This document shows, piece by piece, positions 26,199 through 34,960 of a stretch of DNA of 64,000 nucleotides (its first letter is position 1; each line of letters begins with the position of its first letter). Source of the stretch: Agrobacterium pusense (GTDB lineage Bacteria; Pseudomonadota; Alphaproteobacteria; Rhizobiales; Rhizobiaceae); the NCBI RefSeq assembly GCF_900102105.1, contig NZ_FNBB01000001.1, positions 744,001 to 808,000 of the forward strand, given 5' to 3'. The position numbers were made by a program, and so were the translations under genes. The notes under the pieces are model-generated. The model had not been told where the DNA came from. It was given only the letters and a program-made list of their open reading frames with translations, and did no database searches.

Positions 26199-27248
26199 TC
26201 AGTTGGTCGGGCCGTCATTAAAGCCCACTTCGTCCACCAGTTCGGATGCCTGCTTGCGATGGGCGGCGATGTCCGTCAGCGGCAACCTGTCCGGATTGAT
26301 GGGGCCGAAGCCCTTCACCACATCCGACGGCTCGGCGCCGGGCAGCACCGGATATTCGAAGACCTGCCTGGCGTAGATTTCCTGTGCCTCGCGCGATGCC
26401 AGGAATTCCATGAGTTTCAGGGCATTGTCCTTGTTGGGGGCGTATTTCGTCAGGGCCATGCCGGAAATATTCACATGCGTGCCGCGGTCGCCCGCATTGG
26501 GAAAGATGACCCGCACGGAACCCGCCCATTCCTTTTCTTCCGGCTCGCGGTCATTTGTCAGCATCAGGCCGACATAATAGGTGTTGCCAAGGGCAATATC
26601 ACACTCGCCGGAAAAGATTGATTTCGCCTGGCTGCGGTCGGTTCCATCAGGTTTGCGGGCAAGGTTGTTCTTCAGGCCGGCAAGCCAGGTGCGGGTATAA
26701 TCGACACCATGATGTGCAATCATTGAGGCGATCAGCGCAATATTATAGGAATGCTGGCCGTCGCGAATGCAGATCCTGCCCTTCCATTTCGGATCCGCCA
26801 GTTCCTCATAGGTGATATCCTTCTGGCTCACCCGCTCCTTCGAGGCATAGACAACCCGGCCGCGTGTCGTCAGGCCGAACCATTCGCCCTCGGGATCACG
26901 CAGATTGGCGGGGATATCCTTTTCGATGACGGGATCGTTGAGAACAGGCTGCGTGACACCGCCCTCCTTGGCCTCGACCAGACGGGCGATATCGACCGTC
27001 AACAGCACATCGGCCGGCGAATTGACGCCTTCTGCCTGGATGCGTTCCACCAGTCCCTTGTCGAGAAAAAGAACATTCGTCTCTATTCCCGTTTCCTTGG
27101 TAAAGGCGTCGAGCAGCGGCTGGATCAATTCAGGCTGGCGATAGGAATAGACATTAACCTCTCCCTCTGCCCAGGCTTTGGGTGCGCAGGAAAGGATCAT
27201 CATCCCTGAAAAAACGGCAGCGGAAAAATATGATTTCAAGCTTGCCAT
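26199..27248 (-). CDS. Fe(III) ABC transporter substrate-binding protein
   Basis: A 349-residue FutA/FbpA-type periplasmic protein. The signal sequence (AAVFSGMMILSCAPKAWAEG) precedes VNVYSYRQPELIQPLLDAFTKETGI. Paired tyrosines in GNTYYVGLM match the iron-ligand region of this family. The start at 27248 has GGAGG nine bases upstream; earlier in-frame ATGs at 27263 and 27293 lack one. No permease or ATPase gene is adjacent, so it is an orphan binding protein. It is divergent from rirA with an iron-responsive operator in the gap. Confidence 0.9.
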   Translation of the reverse strand: MASLKSYFSAAVFSGMMILSCAPKAWAEGEVNVYSYRQPELIQPLLDAFTKETGIETNVLFLDKGLVERIQAEGVNSPADVLLTVDIARLVEAKEGGVTQPVLNDPVIEKDIPANLRDPEGEWFGLTTRGRVVYASKERVSQKDITYEELADPKWKGRICIRDGQHSYNIALIASMIAHHGVDYTRTWLAGLKNNLARKPDGTDRSQAKSIFSGECDIALGNTYYVGLMLTNDREPEEKEWAGSVRVIFPNAGDRGTHVNISGMALTKYAPNKDNALKLMEFLASREAQEIYARQVFEYPVLPGAEPSDVVKGFGPINPDRLPLTDIAAHRKQASELVDEVGFNDGPTN

Positions 27249-27277
27249 TGTGAATGCCTCCATTACATTCCGATTCT

Positions 27278-27292
27278 TGACTTGTTTGTTCA
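27278..27292. promoter_or_regulatory. Iron-responsive operator (IRO box, TGA-N9-TCA)
   Basis: TGACTTGTTTGTTCA matches TGA-N9-TCA, the IRO sequence described for RirA-controlled rhizobial iron genes. It lies 29 bp upstream of the iron-binding protein ATG, in the divergent gap with rirA. Position and context support repression of the uptake gene under iron-replete conditions. Confidence 0.7.
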
Positions 27293-27421
27293 TGAATCAT
27301 GAAGGCGGTCAACAAGGCTGTGTGAGAAATCTCGGATGGATGCCAGTTTTTTCGGTTTCTGGAATTGTTCTAAACTGAAAAAGAGACTATATAACTCCAC
27401 ATTGAGAGTTAGGAGACCAGC

Positions 27422-27892
27422 ATGCGCTTGACCAAACAGACCAACTATGCCGTGCGCATGTTGATGTACTGCGCCGCAAATGAAGGCCATCTGAGCCGCA
27501 TTCCGGAGATTGCCAAGGCCTATGGCGTTTCCGAGCTGTTCCTGTTCAAGATCCTCCAGCCGCTCAACAAGGCCGGCCTGGTGGAAACAGTTCGCGGCCG
27601 CAATGGCGGCGTGCGGCTTGGCAAGCCTGCCGAAAAGATCAGCCTGTTCGATGTGGTCAGGGTCACCGAAGACAGCTTCGCCATGGCGGAATGTTTCGAG
27701 GACGGCGCCGTCGAATGTCCTCTTGTTGACAGCTGCGGCCTGAATTCGGCACTGCGCAAGGCGCTCAACGCCTTCTTCGACGTGCTGGCCGAATATTCGA
27801 TCGACGATCTCGTCAAGGCTCGGCCGCAGATCAACTTTCTGCTTGGCCTCGACACCACGATGCCGAAGGTCGCTGCCCTTCCGGCTGCATGA
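27422..27892 (+). CDS. rirA: Rrf2 family iron-responsive regulator RirA
   Basis: A 156-residue Rrf2 protein. The N-terminal winged helix (MRLTKQTNYAVRMLMYCAAN, SELFLFKILQPLNKAGLV) carries the wing GRNGGVRLGKP. The three Fe-S ligands characteristic of RirA are at Cys91, Cys99 and Cys105 (AECFEDGAVECPLVDSCGL). RirA is the global iron repressor of rhizobia, binding DNA when its cluster is intact. GTTAGGAG precedes the ATG, and a terminator follows at 27925. Confidence 0.94.
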   Translation: MRLTKQTNYAVRMLMYCAANEGHLSRIPEIAKAYGVSELFLFKILQPLNKAGLVETVRGRNGGVRLGKPAEKISLFDVVRVTEDSFAMAECFEDGAVECPLVDSCGLNSALRKALNAFFDVLAEYSIDDLVKARPQINFLLGLDTTMPKVAALPAA

Positions 27893-27924
27893 TCGTCTTA
27901 TTGCTTCCCTGGCGATTACACCAT

Positions 27925-27957
27925 AGCCCGTGCCCATGAGGTCACGGGCTTTTCTTT
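27925..27957 (+). terminator. Terminator of rirA
   Basis: AGCCCGTG (27925-27932) pairs with CACGGGCT (27943-27950), followed by TTTCTTT. Confidence 0.82.
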
Positions 27958-28063
27958 AAGGAAGCCGCGCGAGACAGAATATTTTTGATCCCGCGTGTTG
28001 ACCTCGCGAACGGAAGCGGCGCATTTGGTCGTGAGCTTTTTCAAGCAACCAATCAGCGTCGCA

Positions 28064-29110
28064 ATGATCATCAAGCCTGAATTCCATACATTTGCGCTTA
28101 CCGCGCTCATCGGCAGCATAGGTGCGCTGCTCGCCAGCCTCATCGATATCCCGGCACCCTTTCTATCCGGCCCGGCACTTGCGGTGACGATCTCTGGACT
28201 GGCAGGCCTCAGGCTTGGCATTCCCGCCTTCATCCGCAATGCCTGTTTCGTCGTTGTCGGCATTTCGATGGGAACGAGCGTGACGCCCTCCGTGATAGAC
28301 GCTGCGAAGACCTGGCCGGTGAGCTTTGTCGTCGTCCTCGTCGCTGTCGTCATCATGCTCTATGTCGCTTACTGGATACTGCATTACGGCTTCGGTTACG
28401 ACAGGACCACGGCAATGCTCGGCGCTTCCCCCGGCCACCTCAGCTATATCATCAGCCTCGGGGCCGAGACGAAAAGCGACCTCGCAACCGTCAGCATCGT
28501 GCAAAGCGTCAGGGTACTTGCGCTCACTCTTTCCGTACCGCTGATCGTGGAATATTTCGATCTTGTCAGCACCGAACCGCTCCTCACCAAACCGCCGATG
28601 GATCTCCTCACCTTGGGACTGACCATCGTCGCTTCCCTGCTGACCGGCTGGCTTTTCCTGCGCTGGAAGTTTCCTGCTGCCCTGCTGCTCGGCGGCGTCG
28701 CGATCTCCATTGGCACGCATATTACCGGCCTCACTGAAGGCGGCGTCCCGACCTGGCTCAGCCTTCCAGTGTATGTGCTGATCGGCTGCCTGATCGGGAC
28801 ACGGTTTTCGAATGTCTCGCTGATGGAGGTGCGCAAGGGCTTTGTAGCGGGCTTTGTCGTCACCATCGCCGTCATGGTGATCGCCGGCAGTATTGCCTGG
28901 ATGATTTCCCACGTGACCGGCGTTCCGCTCAATGCGGTAATGATCGCCTATTCACCGGGTGGCCTCGAAACGATGGCTGCGATGGCGGTCATGATGCACG
29001 CAGATACCGCCTATGTCGGCTCGCATCACGTCATCAGGCTTCTGTTCCTGTCGGTTCTTATGCCGCTCGTCATGGGAAAGGATGCCCGAACACGAGACGG
29101 CGAAACCTGA
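28064..29110 (+). CDS. AbrB family membrane protein (putative ammonia monooxygenase/transporter family)
   Basis: About 348 residues with roughly ten helices. The duplicated AbrB-type pattern is visible (ALIGSIGALLASLIDIPAPFLSGPALAV; later GVPLNAVMIAYSPGGLETMAAMA). The family name reflects an old, unproven annotation; members look like transporters. I chose the ATG at 28064; GTGs at 27995 and 28031 are possible and no site has a clear ribosome-binding sequence. Confidence 0.8.
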   Translation: MIIKPEFHTFALTALIGSIGALLASLIDIPAPFLSGPALAVTISGLAGLRLGIPAFIRNACFVVVGISMGTSVTPSVIDAAKTWPVSFVVVLVAVVIMLYVAYWILHYGFGYDRTTAMLGASPGHLSYIISLGAETKSDLATVSIVQSVRVLALTLSVPLIVEYFDLVSTEPLLTKPPMDLLTLGLTIVASLLTGWLFLRWKFPAALLLGGVAISIGTHITGLTEGGVPTWLSLPVYVLIGCLIGTRFSNVSLMEVRKGFVAGFVVTIAVMVIAGSIAWMISHVTGVPLNAVMIAYSPGGLETMAAMAVMMHADTAYVGSHHVIRLLFLSVLMPLVMGKDARTRDGET

Positions 29111-29233
29111 CATCTGCCGGAAAAATGCTGGCAGCATTGCAACCTTTTTCTCTCCGGTACGTTCAGGCTTAGCCGCAATTGCGGGCGGCGACCTTTCGCC
29201 TGCTCGGCAGGCTGACCCATCGGAGGACCATTC

Positions 29234-30145
29234 ATGAACCGCTTGATGACGTTGACGGGCGCCGGACTTGCGCTTGCCTTTTCTGTTTCGATCGCTCAGG
29301 CGCAAGTGGTCGTGTCGTCGAAAATCGACACGGAGGGTGGCGTTCTCGGCAACATCATTCTCGCCGTTCTCAGCAAGAACAATATCGAGACGACGGATCG
29401 CATTCAGCTCGGCGCAACGCCAGTCGTCAGAAAGGCGATTACCGCGGGCGAGATCGACATCTACCCCGAATATACCGGCAACGCCGCCTTCTTTTTCTCC
29501 AAGGCGGATGACCCGCTCTGGAAGGACGCCGCCAAGGCCTACCAGGAAGCAAAGACGCTCGACTATGACGCCAACAAGATCGTCTGGCTGACGCCCTCCC
29601 CGGCCAACAATACCTGGGCAATCGCGCTGCGAAAGGATGTTGCGGACAAAAACAAGCTGAAGACGCTCTCCGATTTCGGCAAATATGTTGCCGACGGCGG
29701 TGAAGTGGTTCTTGCCGCTTCTTCCGAATTCGTCAACTCGGCTGCTGCCCTGCCGGCGTTTCAGACCACTTATGGCTTCACCATGAAGCCGGACCAGTTG
29801 ATCACGCTGTCCGGCGGCGATACGGCCGCTACCATCGCAGCCGCAGCCAACCAGACCAACAACGCCAATGCCGCCATGGTCTACGGCACGGATGGCGGCA
29901 TCGCCCCGTCCGGTCTTGTGGTGCTGGAGGACGACAAACATGTGCAGCCTGTCTATCAGCCGGCGCCCATCATTCGCGAAGAAGTCCTGAAAAAGCATCC
30001 GAATATCGAGGAACTTTTGAAACCCGTGTTTGAAAAGCTCGATCTGGCGACCCTGCAGGAGCTTAACGCCCGTGTGCAGGTGGGCGGCGAGCAGGCAAAA
30101 ACCGTCGCGCTCGACTTCCTGACCAAGAACGGCTTCGTCAAGTAA
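29234..30145 (+). CDS. osmoprotectant ABC transporter, substrate-binding protein (OsmF/YehZ type)
   Basis: A 303-residue periplasmic protein. The signal (LTGAGLALAFSVSIAQA) precedes an OpuAC-type domain with KIDTEGGVLGNIILAVL and ITAGEIDIYPEYTGNAAFFF. It binds glycine betaine/choline-like quaternary amines. GGAGG precedes the ATG. It is the first of four genes with the order binding protein, permease, ATPase, permease, as in E. coli yehZYXW. Confidence 0.88.
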   Translation: MNRLMTLTGAGLALAFSVSIAQAQVVVSSKIDTEGGVLGNIILAVLSKNNIETTDRIQLGATPVVRKAITAGEIDIYPEYTGNAAFFFSKADDPLWKDAAKAYQEAKTLDYDANKIVWLTPSPANNTWAIALRKDVADKNKLKTLSDFGKYVADGGEVVLAASSEFVNSAAALPAFQTTYGFTMKPDQLITLSGGDTAATIAAAANQTNNANAAMVYGTDGGIAPSGLVVLEDDKHVQPVYQPAPIIREEVLKKHPNIEELLKPVFEKLDLATLQELNARVQVGGEQAKTVALDFLTKNGFVK

Positions 30146-30226
30146 TAGTCTGTGGTTCCGGGCGACGGGTCGGGAAAAATTCGTTCTTCCGGCCTTCGCC
30201 TGATCGATGAGACAGGGGAGTGGGAT

Positions 30227-31393
30227 TTGACGAAATGGCCTGACAAGGTGGGGGTGGTGATTTCATGCCTGCTTCTCTATGCGCTTCTCGTGGCGCCCTT
30301 CATGACATTCCGTGCAAACCGGATCGTTCAGGGTGAGACACGAACGGTTTTCGAAGCCCTCCCGGCTTTGGCTGCCGCCATTATCACCACCGTCGTTCTT
30401 CTTGCTGCATTCATCGCGTTCTTTCGCTTTTCCGCCCGCCTCAAACTCACGATTGCGCTGGTCGGGCTTGCAGTACTGGCGGTTTTCGTCGGTCAGGCTG
30501 CTTCTTTCCTGACACCGGAGGGCAATAGTTTTGCCCGCGTCTCGCCTGCCAGCGGTTTCTGGCTGATTTTTGCCGGGCTGGCCCTGCTTGCTACGGATTG
30601 TATAGCCCGTCTCAGGCCCAGGCCCGTCGTTCGGATTTTGCTGTTGCTGCTGGCGGCGGCTGCACTTGCGGCCGTGCTGACAAGCGGTCTCTGGAACGAT
30701 CTCTCGATCATCAGGGAATATACCGGGAGAGCCGACACATTCTGGACCGAAGCACTGCGGCACGTGCAGCTCGCCATCGGCTCGCTCGTTGCGGCGACGC
30801 TCGTGGGCATTCCGCTCGGCCTCCTCTGCTACAAGGTGGAGCGGCTGCGGGCGAGCGTGCTGAACACCCTCAACATCGTCCAGACCATACCCTCCATCGC
30901 TCTTTTCGGTTTGCTGATCGCGCCGCTTGGATGGATCGCAGCGACGGTGCCGGGCGCGGCAAAGATCGGCATCGCCGGCATAGGCATGGCGCCCGCCTTC
31001 GTGGCGCTATTTCTCTATTCGCTGCTACCGGTGGTTTCCAACACGGTGGTTGGCCTTTCCGGTGTTTCGCGAGCAGTCCGGGAGGCAGCGCGCGGACTCG
31101 GGATGACTTCGACGCAAAGCCTGCTGCGGGTGGAGTTTCCGCTGGCCATGCCGGTCATCCTCACCGGCATCCGCATCGTGCTGGTGCAGAATATTGGGCT
31201 CGCGACGATCGCGGCGCTGATTGGCGGCGGTGGTTTTGGCGTTTTCGTCTTCCAGGGCATCGGGCAGACGGCGATGGACCTCGTGCTGCTGGGTACCGTG
31301 CCGACCGTTTTCCTCGGCTTTGCGGCTGCAATCATGCTTGACGCCCTCATCGACAGCAATCTCTTCAGCGCAGGCGGAAGGCAAAAGGCATGA
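30227..31393 (+). CDS. osmoprotectant ABC transporter permease (YehY type)
   Basis: About 388 residues. Four or five N-terminal helices form an extra membrane domain, followed by a standard BPD_transp_1 domain (VQLAIGSLVAATLVGIPLGL; EAARGLGMTSTQSLLRVEFPLAMP). This long form matches YehY. I chose the TTG at 30227 because GGGGAG lies six bases ahead; a GTG at 30152 would add 25 non-conserved residues. Its end overlaps the ATPase start. Confidence 0.86.
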   Translation: MTKWPDKVGVVISCLLLYALLVAPFMTFRANRIVQGETRTVFEALPALAAAIITTVVLLAAFIAFFRFSARLKLTIALVGLAVLAVFVGQAASFLTPEGNSFARVSPASGFWLIFAGLALLATDCIARLRPRPVVRILLLLLAAAALAAVLTSGLWNDLSIIREYTGRADTFWTEALRHVQLAIGSLVAATLVGIPLGLLCYKVERLRASVLNTLNIVQTIPSIALFGLLIAPLGWIAATVPGAAKIGIAGIGMAPAFVALFLYSLLPVVSNTVVGLSGVSRAVREAARGLGMTSTQSLLRVEFPLAMPVILTGIRIVLVQNIGLATIAALIGGGGFGVFVFQGIGQTAMDLVLLGTVPTVFLGFAAAIMLDALIDSNLFSAGGRQKA

Positions 31394-32328
31394 TCGAGAT
31401 CGACACCATCACGAAGCGATATGGCGATACGACCGTTGTGGACCAGGTGTCACTAACGTTCGCGCCGCGCACCGTCACCGTCATCGTCGGCACGTCGGGG
31501 TCGGGAAAAACCACCCTGCTGCGCATGATAAACCGGCTGGTGGAGCCAACTTCCGGCGCAATCCGAATAGACGGAAAAGATGCCAGCGCGATACCCGGAT
31601 TCAGGCTTCGCCGCCAGATAGGCTATGCCATTCAGGGCCATGGCCTGTTTCCGCATCGAACGGTGGCGGAGAATATCGCGACCGTGCCGCAGCTGATCGG
31701 CTGGGACCGCAAACGCATCGCTGCGAAGATCGATGCGCTGATGCACCTCTTCCAGCTCGAACCTGCACTTTATGCCGAGCGTTTCCCGCATGAACTTTCC
31801 GGAGGCCAGCAGCAGCGTGTCGGCGTGGCGCGGGCGCTGGCCGCTGAACCGAACATTCTCCTGATGGACGAGCCATTCGGCGCTCTCGATCCGGTTATCC
31901 GCGCCAAGGCCCAGAAAGACCTCATCGATATACAGAAGAAGCTGGGCGTGACCATCGTTCTCGTCACGCACGACATGGACGAGGCTTTTCATCTGGCTGA
32001 TCGTATTGCAGTCATGGACAAGGGACGTATCGTGCAGGACTGTCCGCCGGCAGAACTGGTGCTGAAACCCGCGAATGACTTCGTGCGCACCATGATCGGG
32101 GAAAACGAACGCGCGCTGAAACTGCTCTCGGTCCTCTCGGTTGCCGATGTCGTGGAGCCGGGAAGCGCCGAGGGCGAGCCGCTCAGCGAACATACAAGCC
32201 AGCGCGACGCGCTTTCGGCCATGTTATGGGCGGGCCGCGATGTCCTGCCAGTAATAAAAGACAGCGGACAGCCCGCGGGCCTGGTGCGGCGTGACGTTCT
32301 CCTCCAGCGCGCCGCCGGAAACCGATGA
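31390..32328 (+). CDS. osmoprotectant ABC transporter ATP-binding protein
   Basis: A 312-residue ProV/OpuCA-type ATPase. Walker A is [14 protein letters not shown], the signature [18 protein letters not shown], and Walker B LLMDEPFGALDP. The C-terminal 70 residues correspond to a shortened CBS-like region (only one recognisable CBS repeat), so ionic-strength sensing may be altered. The ATG overlaps the upstream permease stop and the stop overlaps the next permease start, so the genes are tightly coupled. Confidence 0.92.
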   Translation: MIEIDTITKRYGDTTVVDQVSLTFAPRTVTVIVGTSGSGKTTLLRMINRLVEPTSGAIRIDGKDASAIPGFRLRRQIGYAIQGHGLFPHRTVAENIATVPQLIGWDRKRIAAKIDALMHLFQLEPALYAERFPHELSGGQQQRVGVARALAAEPNILLMDEPFGALDPVIRAKAQKDLIDIQKKLGVTIVLVTHDMDEAFHLADRIAVMDKGRIVQDCPPAELVLKPANDFVRTMIGENERALKLLSVLSVADVVEPGSAEGEPLSEHTSQRDALSAMLWAGRDVLPVIKDSGQPAGLVRRDVLLQRAAGNR

Positions 32329-33065
32329 GAAAAGCCGCTTCTTTCTTCGCCCTGGGATTTCTGGTGCTGGCGCTGATGGCGTTTCTTGCCTCGCCCCAGA
32401 GCTTCTCGCCCCTGTTCAGCCCCCTTGTGCAAGCCAATGCGCCAGCCATCTACACGCAGGCCAATCTGCTTTCCCTCACCCTTTCGCATCTCGCCACTGT
32501 CGCTATCGCAACGGGGTTTGCCACGATGATGGCGGGTGCGCTCGCCATTCTCGTAACCCGACCCTTCGGAAGGGATTTCCTTCCGCTCTCCCGCAGCATC
32601 GTCAATATCGGCCAGACCTTTCCCCCTGTGGCGGTTCTGGCGCTCGCGGTGCCGATAATCGGTTTTGGCGAAAAACCCACTCTGATCGCGCTGTTTCTTT
32701 ATGCCCTGCTGCCCGTCTTCGAAAATACGCTGACCGGACTTACCACCCTTCCGCCAGCAGTGGTGGATGCCGCAAGAGGCAGCGGCATGACCGGCTGGCA
32801 ACGGCTCGTAAAAGTGGAGCTGCCGCTCGCCCTGCCGGCCATCCTCGCCGGGATCCGACTTTCGGCGGTCATCAGCCTTTCCACCGCCACCATCGGCTCA
32901 ACAGTTGCCGCAAGGACGCTTGGGGAAGTTATCATCGCCGGCCTGCAATCCAACAATCTCGCTTTCATCCTTCAAGGCGGGCTTATCGTTGCGGCACTGG
33001 CGATCCTGATCCATACCGGCTTTTCCGCCCTGGAAAGGACCGCGGCCCGCAGAACCGGGCAATGA
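32325..33065 (+). CDS. osmoprotectant ABC transporter permease (YehW type)
   Basis: A 246-residue protein with six helices and the EAA loop DAARGSGMTGWQRLVKVELPLALPAILAG. It is the short permease partner of the long one at 30227. Its ATG overlaps the ATPase stop and it closes the four-gene operon. Confidence 0.9.
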   Translation: MRKAASFFALGFLVLALMAFLASPQSFSPLFSPLVQANAPAIYTQANLLSLTLSHLATVAIATGFATMMAGALAILVTRPFGRDFLPLSRSIVNIGQTFPPVAVLALAVPIIGFGEKPTLIALFLYALLPVFENTLTGLTTLPPAVVDAARGSGMTGWQRLVKVELPLALPAILAGIRLSAVISLSTATIGSTVAARTLGEVIIAGLQSNNLAFILQGGLIVAALAILIHTGFSALERTAARRTGQ

Positions 33066-33151
33066 ACAGGACATGCGTCACATTTTATATTCCCGGCGTT
33101 CGCCGCACATGGTAGGGGCAAACCGTCGAAACAGAAATTTCAGAGGTTCGG

Positions 33152-33661
33152 GTGACACAGGCAATCGTCGTGATGGGAGTGAGCGGTTCTGGCAAGTCCA
33201 CGGTCGCGGAAGGTCTGGCGGAGAAACTGGGCATTGCCTTTATTGAGGGCGATAAACTCCACCCCAAATCCAATGTCGACAAGATGTCAGAGGGTATTCC
33301 CCTTACGGATGAAGACCGCTGGCCCTGGCTCGATCTCGTCGGCGCGGAACTTCGCAAAGGCAGCGAAAGCAACGGTGTCGTCGTTTCCTGCTCGGCGCTC
33401 AAGAAAATCTATCGCGACCGCCTCCGCCAGGCCACAGGCGGCCCGCTGGCGTTCGTCTATCTGGATGGCAGCCTGGAACTGCTTAGCCGGCGGATGGGCG
33501 AGCGCAAGGGCCATTTCATGCCGCTCTCGCTGCTTCAGACCCAGCTTGCCACGCTGGAAGTACCGACGGGAGAGCCCGGCGTCGTGGCTGTCAGCATCGA
33601 TACGACACCGGAAGAGATCGTTTCGAACGCGCTTTCCGCTTTGAAAACGGTCGTGTTTTAA
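33152..33661 (+). CDS. gntK: gluconokinase
   Basis: A 169-residue P-loop kinase of the GntK/SKI type. Walker A is MGVSGSGKSTVAEGLAEKL, followed by FIEGDKLHPKSNVDKMSEGIPLTDEDRWPWLD, the gluconate-site sequence of the family. It phosphorylates gluconate to 6-phosphogluconate. The start is a GTG with AGAGG upstream. Its stop overlaps the convergent oxidase gene by four bases. Confidence 0.92.
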   Translation: MTQAIVVMGVSGSGKSTVAEGLAEKLGIAFIEGDKLHPKSNVDKMSEGIPLTDEDRWPWLDLVGAELRKGSESNGVVVSCSALKKIYRDRLRQATGGPLAFVYLDGSLELLSRRMGERKGHFMPLSLLQTQLATLEVPTGEPGVVAVSIDTTPEEIVSNALSALKTVVF

Positions 33662-34959
33662 AGCCCGAGCCTGTCTCTCAGGCCATACCACCAGGCGCCA
33701 AGTACGGTCAGCGGAACGCGGAACGTCTTGCCACCCGGGAAGGGATAGTTCGGCAAGGAGCTCCAGATATCAAAACGTTCGGCGTGGCCTGCGACGGCCT
33801 CGCCCAATATCTTGCCGAGCAGATGCGTGGTCGTTACCCCGTGACCGCTGTCGCCATGGGAAAAGTAGATATTGTCCGACAGTTTGCCCATGTGCGGAAT
33901 ACGCGTCAGGGTCAAGGCGAAGTTGCCGCTCCAGGCATACTCAATCTTTATCTTTTCCAGCTGCGGGAAGGTCTTCAGCATGTTCGGGCGGATCACGCCT
34001 GTCAGGTCGGCCGGATCGCTGCCGCCATAACCGATACCTCCGCCGTAAAGCAGACGGTTGTCCGAGGTGCGACGGTAATAATCGAGAATGTAATTGGCAT
34101 CTTCGACGCAATAATTAGCCGGCAGAAGCGCCTCAATCAGATCGGCATTAAGGGGCTCCGTTGCCATGACCTGGCTCGAGACCGGCATCATCCGTTCGCC
34201 GATTTCCGGCAGCAACTTGCCGAGATAAGCATTGCCGCAGACGAGAACATATTTCGCCCTCACGCTGCCCGTTGCCGTCCGCACGACGGGGTTTTCCCCC
34301 TGCTCTACCGCAATGACCCGCGAATTTTCGAATATCCGAGCGCCCAGGCTTTCGGCAGCCGCCGCCTCGCCCTGCACGAGATTAAGAGGATGGATATGGC
34401 CGCCGAAACGATCGATCATGCCACCGGCGTAACGATCGGTCTTCACGTAGCGGCCGACATCCGCTCCGGAGACCATTTCCAGGCCGCCATGACCATGTTT
34501 TTCCCAATGGGCCTTGTGTGCCTCCATTTCGCGAATCTGTTTTGACGTGAAGGCGGCGAAGAAACCGCCGTCGACCAGATCGCAGTCGATGGCATATTTG
34601 GCGATGCGGTTGCGGATGATCGCGCCGCCTTCAAGCGACATCTCCCCAAGCTTCACCGCCTTTTCATACCCGTAGCGGCCGGCGATGGTTTCGAGATCCC
34701 GGCTGTAACCGTTGACGATCTGCCCGCCGTTGCGCCCCGACGCGCCGAAGCCGACCCGCACGCCTTCCAGCACAATAACCGCGTAGCCACGTTCACTGAG
34801 TTCAAGGGCGGCGGAAATGCCGGTGAAACCGCCGCCGATCACGCAGACGTCGGCTTCCAGCGCGCCCTCAAGCGTCGGCCGCACAGTTTTGACATTAGCG
34901 GAGGCCGCATACCATGACGATGTGTGGCCGGGATTGGGAACGTTGGTGACCTCAACCAT
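33658..34959 (-). CDS. FAD-dependent oxidoreductase, gamma-glutamylputrescine oxidase type
   Basis: A 433-residue DAO-fold flavoprotein. The dinucleotide motif ADVCVIGGGFTGISAALEL is followed by GRNGGQIVNG, as in PuuB and OrdL relatives. The ATG at 34959 is one base past the glutamine synthetase-like stop, so the two are cotranscribed. In the Puu pathway, PuuA glutamylates putrescine and PuuB oxidises the product. The pairing supports that role here, but another amine substrate is possible. Confidence 0.86.
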   Translation of the reverse strand: MVEVTNVPNPGHTSSWYAASANVKTVRPTLEGALEADVCVIGGGFTGISAALELSERGYAVIVLEGVRVGFGASGRNGGQIVNGYSRDLETIAGRYGYEKAVKLGEMSLEGGAIIRNRIAKYAIDCDLVDGGFFAAFTSKQIREMEAHKAHWEKHGHGGLEMVSGADVGRYVKTDRYAGGMIDRFGGHIHPLNLVQGEAAAAESLGARIFENSRVIAVEQGENPVVRTATGSVRAKYVLVCGNAYLGKLLPEIGERMMPVSSQVMATEPLNADLIEALLPANYCVEDANYILDYYRRTSDNRLLYGGGIGYGGSDPADLTGVIRPNMLKTFPQLEKIKIEYAWSGNFALTLTRIPHMGKLSDNIYFSHGDSGHGVTTTHLLGKILGEAVAGHAERFDIWSSLPNYPFPGGKTFRVPLTVLGAWWYGLRDRLGL

Positions 34960-34960
34960 T

